Below, piece by piece: positions 51,739 through 62,364 of a DNA stretch of 64,000 nt; the first letter of the stretch is position 1, and each line of letters begins with the position of its first letter. The DNA is from Smittia aterrima (lineage: Eukaryota; Arthropoda; Insecta; Diptera; Chironomidae). A program made the position numbers and the translations under genes. The stretch lies in the NCBI GenBank assembly GCA_033063855.1, contig CP093831.1:7440001-7504000 (forward strand), written 5' to 3'. The notes beneath the pieces were generated by a model. The model saw only the letters and a program-made list of their open reading frames with translations. It had not been told where the DNA came from and made no database searches.

Positions 51739-54700
51739 ATGGATTTCGATACAGCAAAAGAAAACATACAACCATTGCGACAAGGGAGACGAGCAGATCG
51801 ATTGGAAGCTGCTCTTGGCGAGCACAGCAAGGAGATGCTGGAAATCGAGAGAAAGTAAGTGCAAGCCAAAATAAGTTTGTTCCTTTCTTATGTTCTTGGA
51901 ATTCTAGACAATATGAGGAGGCGATTGCAAAATACGAGGGTCATGATCCGCTTTCTGCCTGGTACGAGTACATTTGTTGGATTGAACAATCATTCACAAA
52001 GGGTGGAACAGAAAGTGGCTTAGATGAGGCAGTTCTCAACTGCATTGTAAAATTTGAGAATGATTTGAGATACAGACAAGATCGCCGAATGATTAAACTC
52101 TACATTAAATATGTAAGTTTCTTAACGAAAATTTATTTAGGCTGAAGCTCAATCAACAATTTTACTTTATTTTAGATCGACACTCAAGAAGATCCTAACG
52201 ATTGTTACAGTCAGTTGTACACAAACGGCATTGGAACTCTAGTAGCTGATCTCTACATCGCATGGAGTTATTACTTTGATGCTACGAGCAACTTCCAACA
52301 AGCCGAAGCTGTGTTTCGCAAAGGATTGGATGCAAAAGCTCAACCTTTCGATGAACTCACACAAGCTCACACAGCCTTCTCAGTTTCAATGTCACGTCGT
52401 TTGCTGTACAAAGATGAGAGCTCCCAAGAACAATTCCGCACAACAATGGAAGAAAAACGATCAGCTTTGACTTCATTGCGGGCTTATAAGAAGAAATATG
52501 TTGGTAGCTCTCGAACTGGGATTGCAGTAAGACACGAGAACCCTGGCACTGTTAATCAGGAAAATTTGGCACCTGCTGGCAACTCCAAAGTCGAGGTTCA
52601 TGAAGATGCAGCTGCTGGTCCTGCACTTCCATTGCCGTCAGAAACATCAGTTATTCGCAGTATCATCGACAGTGCTCGTAAGAAGGAAAACGTTCATGAG
52701 CCTGGTCCATGGGCGAAAGGATCTTCCAGAAGAAAAGGAGGATTGTTCGGGAAAGAAGGATCTAAAGAAGTTCTTGATTTTAATATCATGGAAGATGAAA
52801 ACTTGCCTCCGATCCCTTGTCCAGAAAAGTTATATGAGAAAGGAATTCTACTCCCGGAAGGTTTCGTGTCTCGCAACAAGCCTCAAACAATTTGGAACAT
52901 TCCGATGGTCGTCTCTGAACCGACTGTGCCAAGATCAATTCCTTGTTACGAAAAGTTCTTGCTGTATCCAAATGAAACAACAGAAATCTCTCCTGAAGAA
53001 TATCGCGGATACAAATGGTTCAAAGATCGTTCGATGACATCTCGACTCACAGAACAATACGACAAAATCTGGGAAAACACATTCGAGTCGGGCATTCGGA
53101 TTCCTCCAGGCTTCGTTAATTGCAACACAGAGCAAGTAGAGAAAGAAAAATTTGAAAAATTTGTTCCCGATGATAAAACCGGAATCGTTGTACCACTCAA
53201 GAAAATTTATGAGAGCGAAGATGTTGAAAAATCACTCGAAGAACTCCTTGCTGAAAAGTTCAAACGAGGTGACATTGTTCTCGTGCAAGAAGACTACTTT
53301 GAAGAAATCGATGACATGGAACTTACTCAAATTGGTGATCGCCGTCATTCAGTGTATCCTGCTTCACGTGCTTCATTCCTTCCTCGAAAATCAATCGTTG
53401 TTCGCAAGTCTATGATGCCGCCACCAACACTCGATGAAAATGAAGACGAAGGAGAAGAAGAAGAGATGAAAGATGATGTTCCTCCGGTTTCAGTCGTATC
53501 GGCAACTGGAGCTATTCGTAAATCAATTATGAAGCGAAAGCTTGATGATAATGACTACAAACCGACAGCAGACGATTACAACGAAATGCCTAAAAAAGAT
53601 TTCGTCTCTGATACTCCTCCACGCTCTGCATTTCAATCTGTTTTGTTTAAACCTCCAGCTCCAGTAGACAAGAAGCAAGTTGGCTTTTCAATGGAAGAAG
53701 AAGATGTAACCTGTTCGACACAACAATTCAACTTTTTCTTGAAAGCTCAATCAGTGAGTACACCAGTTGCAAAGAAAAAATCTACGGCAATTGTTCGGCA
53801 ATCGCCTATGGAAGATATGGAAGAAGCTTCGCCTACTCACGATTTTGAGCCGCCAGTTGTACCCACGACTCCATGTGCAGATCATTTGCCCAAGCAGCTC
53901 TCAACAATCATGGAAACGACTGAAAGTACTCAGTCGACAAAGTCTTCCGTCGAGAATGATACGCAGTTGAATTCGAAGACGCCAAAAGGTTTAACAAAAG
54001 GAGGACCCTACGATCCTTTCACGACGACTTTGAGGATGCCAGAAGAACAAACTGAAACATGCGCAAATTACGTTCTCCCAAAGATTCATCAAATATTAAA
54101 GCAATCAGAAAATCGGCCTTGCGATGTTATAAATTTTCCATCAACTCCTCAACTGAAATTTCAATCGAATTATTCATTGGTCGCTCCGCCAGTTCAATTC
54201 GATGCTACCATCAAAAGCCCCGCATCTGAAAGCTCAACCAAAACAATCGAGCCAGACGTCACTCAGATTGATCGTCAAGCTCAAACTGTTAATGTGTTGT
54301 CAGATTCCATTGTTGAAGTCCCAGGAAATGCAACCTTAAAAACAACTGAAGTTAGAAAGTCAGTGACTAATGAATCTGTCCTCGAAATACCTGCATCTAA
54401 CGACATGACAGCATTTGATGCTCCATCACCTTTAAAGGAAGTTGGCGAAATTCAAGAAACTGAACTTGGAAAATCTAAAGGCGACACTTCGCTCGCAAAT
54501 GTTCCAGCAACAGAGAGTGAGACAAGTTCTTTTGAGATTCCAGCCACTCAAGAAACTGATGAGATTATAGCAAAGAAAGCTGAGTCGTCAATTGTTGACA
54601 TTCCTGAGACGCAAGCTGACGAGCTATCGCTTATTGAAGTTCCTGCGACTCAGGATAATTTGCAAAACGAGATTGCTGAAATGAAACATGAGAACTCTCT

Positions 54701-56644
54701 AGAAGAGATTCCTGAGACTCAAGTCAATGAACCTTCTGCACAAACTGAAAATAATACAGAAGCAGCTAAGCATGAATCCTTTGCGTTTAATATTTACGAA
54801 GACTCAGTCATGGAACAAAAGCAAGAAAAGCCGGTATTTCAAATTCATGAAGACGACACTGCAACTGGTATTCTTCATGCGTCACGCAAGGAAAACTTTG
54901 CGATTCCTTCGACTTCAAATATTCCACGAACTTTATCAGATGAGTTCCTCGATCTACTAGTTTCGCCGAAGAAGAAGTCTATGGCACCAAACATCAGTAT
55001 TGGAGCTTCAGAAAATGTTAGTGATCTCTTGAAGTTTTCTAACGTATCGCGTCTTTCAGGTGTCGATGCAGAACTCGAAAAGAGCTTAGCACATCTTTCA
55101 ATGGTAGCACCATCGAGAAAGATTTCAAGTCCTTTCGAATTCGATGCCGACTTGAACACTCAGAACTTTCAAGCAGCTCTTGGAGCTTTCAAGAACTCTA
55201 CGTTGCTCGTTTTAAATGAAGAAAAACCTTCAAAAGCTTCTCCTCAACCTTTAGATTTGAGCATTGCAATGGAGGAAGACGAGACTTGCCATGGTATACC
55301 GAAAGAAAATCCAGTACAGCCAGTTGAGTTTAAAATTCCAACAATTCCGGCTTTGAAACCAATCGCAGTAAAACCTGCAAATAATTTCGAAATCTTTGAG
55401 GATGACGATGAAATGAGTAGAAGCATCTACAAACCTCAAGCAACAGTAGAAGAAGTCGAAAAAGAAGATTGGGATGAAGGATGCAGTTTTATTGCCAGCG
55501 CTGTGAATCAATATGAACACACAATAGTCGACGACGAACAGGAATTGTCAATTTTGGTGAAGGAAGCAATAATTAATTCTAAAGGGAATCCTTTTGATGC
55601 CCCATTACGTCAAGCTATGTTAGATCACTGCAACTTTAGCTTATGGCTCTCAGAAAATGTCAAGACTTGTGAGTTTCTCGGCAAGATTCCTCCGCTTCGC
55701 AGTAACGTGAAGTTAAATATTGGAGACACTCAATTCGAAGTTGTCAAATTTATTGCAAAAGGCTCATACGGATCAATTTACACTGGAAGGAACGCTAAAA
55801 CTGGAAAAATCGTCGCCATGAAGCAAGAAAAGCCTCCAAGCTTATGGGAATACTACATTTGCATTGAATTGAAAGATCGATTGAAAGACAAGAGGATGTT
55901 GGGAGCTTTCATGAGCATCGATTATGCAGTCATCGCTAACAACTCGAGCGTCCTGATGTCAGAGTTCTCACCTTACGGCACGATCATCACCGTTTGTAAT
56001 AAGCACAAAAATGTCACGGATAGAAACATCGATGAATACGTCGTCATGGTCTTAACAACTCAATTGCTTTCAATCATCGATCATTTGCACAGCTGTAAAA
56101 TAATCCACGCCGACATTAAACCCGACAATTTCCTCGTAATGTCAAAGTGAGTTCAGCTGATTGTGAGCTTCTTTCAAAAACTAAATTATTTTTCATTTTC
56201 AGAGTCGAGCTCGGAATGAAAGTTCCGGCCATTCAACTCATCGACTTTGGATCTGCTATCGATATGGATTGGTATGATCCTGGAACTACTTTCACTGAAG
56301 TTGTTAAAACTGAGTTCTTTTCCTGTTGCGAGATGCAAGACAAAAAGCCTTGGTCTTATCAAACAGATCTATTTGGGTTGGCAGGAACGTCCCACACAAT
56401 GCTTCTGGGTCAATACATGATCGTTGAAAAGAAACTTCTCGAATGGAACATCAAAACTCGTTTACCTCGCTACGTGAAGAAGTTCTTGTGGGAAAATTTC
56501 TTTACGACGCTCCTCAATGTTCCAAACAGCAATGAAATGCCGAATCTCCAAGCTCTAAAAGATCAATTCGAAGAGTTTATTCAAGAGAACTTAAAACCAG
56601 TGAGCGAGAAAATTGCGAGCTTCAACAAAATTTTTGATCAATGA
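51739..56644 (+). CDS. BubR1: spindle-checkpoint kinase BubR1 (Mad3/Bub1 family)
   Basis: Exons 51739-51854, 51908-52112, 52176-56146 and 56203-56644 give 1577 residues. Features in order: KEN box 7-9; Mad3/Bub1 TPR domain (about 45-210, DPLSAWYEYICWIEQSF); second KEN 277-279; GLEBS-like Bub3-binding motif (EISPEEYRGYKWF, about 377-389); an LxxIxE PP2A-B56 site (LSTIME, 682-687); repeats of (E/D)(I/V)P(A/E)TQ at about 820-955; three ABBA-type Cdc20/cyclin-binding motifs (FNIYED 978, FQIHED 995, FEIFED 1178); and a C-terminal kinase domain with GSYGSIYTG (about 1303), Lys 1323, HADIKPDN (1418) and DFG (1445). It acts at unattached kinetochores and in the mitotic checkpoint complex to inhibit APC/C-Cdc20. 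KEN boxes plus B56 site favour BubR1 over Bub1. An AATAAA follows at 56702; the CYFIP gene converges on it. Confidence 0.93.
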
Positions 56645-57049
56645 TTCACTTCACTTGCATGCTCTTGATCTAAACATCAAATATTTTTACTTACATATCA
56701 AAATAAAACTCAAATATTATTACACTGAAGATGATTTTAATGGAGTAGTTTTTATGAATTACAGCTTAGATTGTAGAAAATGCCGACAATAATTTATGCG
56801 ATATTTTGTTGAAATATATTTGAAGCAATGAATTGAAGCTACTCGAGCTTGAGAAAATACTTCAAACAAGCTTAAACTTATGATTTTCGCTGGTATGTAT
56901 AGTCCAACTTATTTCTCTAAATTAACCTTTCCTCAAAGTTATTGAGTCAAAACATTTCTCGTTTAAAGATCGAAACTGGTGAATTAACTGCGATTAGAAA
57001 ATACTTTCTTGCTTTTACGTTAATTGATTAACTTATTTTAGAAGTTCGA
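56645..57049. other. convergent intergenic gap between BubR1 and CYFIP
   Basis: 405 bp of AT-rich DNA holding both 3' UTRs. A BubR1 polyadenylation signal lies at 56702-56707. No coding potential was seen. Confidence 0.6.
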
Positions 57050-60000
57050 TTAATCGTAAATCTTCTGACTGTTCCGGCTTTCATAGATCTTTTGATGTTG
57101 GCTCACGGGAGGAGGGAAACAACGAACGTGCTCAACTGTCGAGTCTGAAATGAAATTTTCTTTAAATTCACTGCAAAAGTTCTATTTTGAATATTCGCTT
57201 ACCGCCTTCACTGTTCTTCATGTATTTGTTCAAAATTGCGAAGATCTGTGAGTTAAGCACTTGGAATCTTCTGATTCGGTCGACCATTCGTTTTAGATTC
57301 TAGAATAAAGATAAAAGATTATAATTGTAGTCTGATTTCATAGTTTAATCAACTTACGATTCCTTTTACATTTCCATCTTTCCCGTCAACTCGTTGAACT
57401 CTCAAAATGTGATAGCAAAAATCTAATGCCTCGAAACGTCTCTGCTGATTGAGAAGAACGATGAGTGCACATCCAGCCCAATGTAGTCCTTCGCCGAAGA
57501 GTTCTCTGCAAAAGAAATTTATTATTAAACGAACAATTTTAGATATTTACAACGCTTACTCGACAGTGTATTCAGTTCCACCAACCGGAATGCAATAAAC
57601 AAATTGCAAAGCTGACCACAAGCGATGGAATTCAGAGCACTCGTCGATGTGCATTACACCATTCGCTGGAGGTGGACCAGCCCAAACTGGATCATCCAAG
57701 AACGATTTACATCTCTGTAAAATGATCTCGAAGATGCTTAATCCACAACATAATCGTTCACGAGTCAATAAATCGCCTTCACGGGCGATTAACGCTTGTT
57801 TAGCAGTTCCCAGCTTTTCGATGTTTGGAACGATTTGAAGAGATGCAAACTTTTGTTCCAACCTCTTCTGCTTAGCTTCAGGTTTCTCGCCTTCCTTGCA
57901 GTGTGGCCTAGGCAAGATATTTTGGAACGGAGCGGCATGAAGTAGATCACAAACTTCTTCTTGTGACAAAGCTTGTTCCATCAACATGCAGAACAAAATT
58001 GAATTACCAATTTCTCTGAAGATTTGGAAGAGTTCGGTCTTTGCGTCGGGATATTGAACGATATCAATCAAATGTGCTTGATAATATTCCAAGACACCTG
58101 GCGATCCATAATCGCAACGGGGCAATTTACAAGTTTTCGGCATTGCTCCCATCAAAGTCTTTGTAAACTGAAGAAGATTTCCTTGCATCAATGGCTTTAC
58201 AATATCCTTCATGATAATATCCATGACGACAGCAATCCCTTGATATCCAAGCAAGCGACAAATCGAATGAAAATGAGGAGTTCCAATGAAACCAGTGTAT
58301 TGTCCGTATTGGGTTGAGTAAGCAGCGTTCAATTGCTTCGACCCCCAGAGATAGTAATGGAACATCTGTGGCGGCTTTTCTCGTTGAATTGGTTGGCCAG
58401 AAATTTGAATTTTGTTTCTCACAAATCGATTAGTAGCAGCGTTGTAGCAATAGTTTGATAGAAAGTCGTAGTTTAACTCATCAAAGACATGCAATGTGAT
58501 TCGTCCATAGGGAGCCAAAACATTGTGATTCGCTTCTTTCATCATGCACTCGAAGTCATCTAAAGCTAAGCCTTCGTTCATCAGGAGCTTGTGGCACAAT
58601 CTATTCACTTGTAGCAGTGCTTCAAGTTCGACAACTCCTGTGATGTCACTGGCTTCGAAGCGACAAATGGCAAGTTCTAAACTCTTTTGCATGTCAGCGT
58701 TGATTCGTTGCGAAATGAGTTTGTTGAGATCGATCGATCGACCGAGTAATTGCACGTGTCGCTGCTTTAAAAGCGTTGAGTAACGATTGTTCTTCGGATA
58801 AGATTGAAAGTTAAAGCCCAGAACTTCACATTCGACACGGAATCGCTTGTCGAGGAAAATACTTCCAGCGAGTTGTTTGTAATGTGCGAATACTTGTTCG
58901 GAAAGTTTAAAGATAAATTGATCGAAGCACAAATTAACTTCTGCTTCAACTTCATCATACAAGAATTGCTTTCGGAAGATTGTGAGTGCGTAGAGAGCAG
59001 AGTCATTGTAGAGATCGAGCGGATACAAAACGTATTCCATCATCGATGGCTCTTTTGTTCTTAGAATGTGATCAGTCAAGATCCACGGCATTGACATTTC
59101 GATTGGGAATTGAATTCGTTTCTCCATGGTAATCAAATCATTACATTCTTCGTTGTGCTGATGACGAACAAGACACTTCTTCACACGTCTGCCCATTGTC
59201 ATCTCCAAATAGAATTCGCGATACCACAATTGTGATAAGTCGCAACACTTTTGCAAAGTTTCGCCGAAGCTCAACAGATACGTCCAATAGAAAGAGTTTT
59301 TGTGGAATTGGTCAATCTGCACAAGGCAGGGACCGTCAATGTCTTTTCTCAGTGTTCTCTTTCCTCCAGACTTATCAGCAATCAACGATTCCAACATCGT
59401 TCGAACCATATAAAGTTGAGTGGAGCTTGGTCCAACGTTTAATCGTGGAACTTTAATTGGGAATCCACTGTCGGGATCTTTCTTTCCTTTGTTGACAGGA
59501 TCGTCAGAAGGTTCACAACCTCTTTGCCAGTCAGCTGAAGTCTCACGCACTGACATGATAATCGATCGAATCAAGTCTTTCTTGTTTTTCACTGCTTTAC
59601 GAAGAGGCTCGCGAAGTGTAACTTGAACAAAATCTTGCAACTCTGCGTAAATGTTGCGACGAATTGAGTCGCACAAAACAGTTTCGATACGACACATCAA
59701 CACTTGAAGTCCTTTTATCATAGCGATGACTTCAATCAGCGCATACTTCTCATCAGTTGAGTAATTATATCGCGTTGCTCGTTCGTATTCTTCAGCTTCA
59801 GGAGGACATTCTTTGTTTTGGTGATGATCTGTTGGATGCAAAAGCTTCCACGAATAAAGTTCGGTGACAACACTCGTCCACTCAGACAGAAGTTGTAGAC
59901 CGCGAAGTGCAAGATCGCTGACATTTCTGTTCTCAGAATCTGAATGATTTTCCTTGTAAGTGTAAGTTGTCGTCACTTCATTGCTGTAGCGAGACAATTC

Positions 60001-61208
60001 CGAGATGTATTTAACATGTTCTTCACGAATGTTCGGCAAATGAACCATCAAGTCAGCTTGTGGACTGATCGCCTGTGATGTGCTGAGCGGCCACTTGCTG
60101 GGATCGAAGTGTTTGCTCTTGCGAACGTAGTTGAATGGATTGATTTGCATGTCCCCGAAAAGAGGGACAACTTCGAGGTTTTTGAAGATGCGATCAATTC
60201 GATCCAATCGCAACTTTTTCTTCTGGTCAAGCTTGTTAATGTTGCACATTTCGGAGTCCATCAAAAACAATCCAAATCCCATAACTTTCACCAGCATATG
60301 CTTCTCTTCTGGTGTCAAGAACATTTTCTGGTCGAACATGTGAACGCAGATGTTGACGACTTCGCAAATCAAATCCTCATAGCCAGGAATCTTCTCAAGT
60401 GTGTCCTTCACTGTATCTCTGATCTTGTTTTGAGTGGCGAGAAACATTGAAAGATTCTGCGATTCTTGAAGTGTGTGAGAATCAGACATGACTTTCAAAA
60501 ACTGTGCTGCACGACGATAAGTAGAGTAATCATTCTTCACACTTGATTTCATATTTTTGAGTTCATCAAGCACAGCAAACATGTTAATAAATTTGCCAAG
60601 AGTTAGAAGATAAGCTTCGGAGACGAAATCTTTTCGCTTTTCAGCGTGACACAACCGTTTAACTTCAAGTGAGAATGCCTCGATTGCTTTTTTCTAAAAC
60701 AAAAGAATGTTATGTTTGAATATTAAAAACAAGAGATGTAATTACTTACTTGAAAATACATGAAATTGAGAAGTTTGTTTACTTCCGGTGCAAGAACTTC
60801 AACAGTTTTCTCATAAATCTCAACCCGATTCGGTTGTTCGTTTGACTTCGGTTGAGGGATTGCACGCGAACAACAACGCCAGGTGTAAAGCATAACAGCA
60901 TGTTTCTGACCTTCATCGAGTAGGATATTCTAAAAGAAATGATGTCATGTATGATTCATGTGCAACTTTTATGGTTTCACGGTCTAGTTGATGCTTACCA
61001 GATTTGCATGAGTGGTTGCTTCTTCGATGTATTTTGCGATACCTGTAACGAATCCATTGCGATCCTCAAAGTTAGTATCGAAATTCACTTGGTAAGTGAT
61101 GGAACTTGTCGCAGCTTCAATTGTCGGTTGCTCGTCGGGTAGTGGCCGCTCGTCGAGAATTTCTACATTCGACAAAGCATCAGCGAGTGTAACGCGTTCA
61201 TTCGCCAT
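57050..61208 (-). CDS. Sra-1: cytoplasmic FMR1-interacting protein (CYFIP/Sra-1), WAVE complex subunit
   Basis: Six exons (60999-61208, 60750-60929, 57560-60693, 57358-57505, 57203-57299, 57050-57144) join in phase into 1287 residues, matching the roughly 1250-1290 of the family. Hallmarks are the N-terminal MANERVTLADALSNVEILDE, NPFNYVRKSKHFDPSKWPL in the DUF1394 half, and IPVGGTEYTVEELFGEGLHWAGC near the C-terminus. It forms the large pseudosymmetric CYFIP/NAP1 dimer that holds WAVE inactive until Rac1 binds, so it controls Arp2/3-driven actin branching, and it also binds FMRP and eIF4E in neurons. The 3.1 kb central exon is unusually long and carries most of the protein. It is divergent from Spc25 (450 bp between start codons) and convergent with BubR1. 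Confidence 0.96.
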
Positions 61209-61658
61209 CGCACTTGTTTTATTTTCAATCAGCACCCTGCAACATTGATATGAGTCACAATTAAATAAATTATTCAATTACTTCTGGATGTCAATAGGGG
61301 ACCAACCCAAAGAAAAAAATATTTCAAATCAAGTTTTCACAATAAATACGCAATCCCGAGTTTTATATAGAACTTCATTACGAAGCGATAAATGTTATTA
61401 ACATACTTTTATAATTTTTAGACAATTAGAACATCTTAAATCAGCTAGTTTCACATAAACAAGCAGACAATTTTCCAATCAAAGAAATCACTCTTTTTTG
61501 AACTTTGCACACAGTTTCACATCCTTTTGAACTTAAAAAAGCGACATCTGGTGACTACAGTCTTTCGGTTTGAACTTCATTTGAACTTAGTTATCCAACG
61601 GAATTATTTTTGAACTTAATTTTGTTCCGTTGAGATCTTTTGTTTACACTTGTTTAAA
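61209..61658. promoter_or_regulatory. shared divergent promoter region of CYFIP and Spc25
   Basis: The start codons face away from each other across 450 bp, so both promoters must lie here or in untranslated exons. No TATA box or DRE was found. The region is AT-rich and resembles a housekeeping bidirectional promoter. Confidence 0.45.
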
Positions 61659-62277
61659 ATGTTAAAATTACTTGAGCAGAGTGAAAAACTGCATGTCGAT
61701 ATCATCAAGAAAGCAGAAGCTATCGAGAAGCTCAAAGAAACAGAAGAGAAGCTCTTGAGAGACAATGAAGTGGAGTGCGGGAAGCTTGTCGATATAAAAC
61801 AAAATGCAAAGGAAGCTGAAGAAAAACGAGACATTCTCACAACGAGGAACGAAGCAATAAGAGAAAAGCTTGGGAATCTAGGTGTTAGAATCCAAGAAGA
61901 AGGAGCTCGCACAAAAGATCTCACGAAACAGCTTTTTTTTCATCTTGGGATGAACTTTGCTTCTGAGCCATCAAAGTGTGATAAATTGTTTGACATCAAG
62001 ATATCCTTCAAGCAAGATCGGAAGCAATTTTTAAATCTTGTCTATGATCCTCTTACTGAGGACTACGATTGTAAGTATTTTGTTTTGTGAGGAAGTTATG
62101 ATTCTAAGTGATATTCGATTTCTTTTAGTAACCGGCATTCAACCTGATCATCCGCAATTTCGAAACCTTCGTGAATTTCTCCGTCAAACTAAAGACATTC
62201 AAGGATTCCTGTTTACGTATCGACGTATGGTCTTGAAAAATCTCACGAGCAGCTTTGACATTAAAACTCAAAAATAA
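61659..62277 (+). CDS. Spc25: kinetochore protein Spc25
   Basis: Two exons (61659-62070 and 62129-62277) give 186 residues from the ATG at 61659. Residues 1-95 are a continuous Glu/Lys-rich coiled coil. The C-terminal 90 residues have the Spc25 globular (RWD) pattern: FHLGMNF, FDIKISF, LVYDP, QPDHPQF, then the TKDIQGFL and FTYRR helices. Spc25 pairs with Spc24 at the inner end of the NDC80 complex and links microtubule-binding Ndc80/Nuf2 to the centromere. The protein is somewhat shorter than the usual 220 residues because of a short coiled coil. Assignment rests on architecture, since Spc25 evolves fast; Spc24 is the main alternative. The stop codon lies in an AATAAA. Confidence 0.75.
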
Positions 62278-62336
62278 ATTAATTGTTTTTATTTAACTCA
62301 AACGATTAAGATCACAACTTTTTCAACAAAAATAAA
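62273..62336. promoter_or_regulatory. facing polyadenylation signals of Spc25 and PINK1
   Basis: AATAAA on the plus strand occurs at 62273-62278 (over the Spc25 stop) and at 62331-62336. A minus-strand AATAAA (TTTATT at 62288-62293) serves PINK1. With only 87 bp between the stop codons, use of the distal Spc25 signal would make the two mRNAs overlap. Confidence 0.5.
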
Positions 62337-62364
62337 CTTTTTTAATATCCAATTTGAAACAAAT

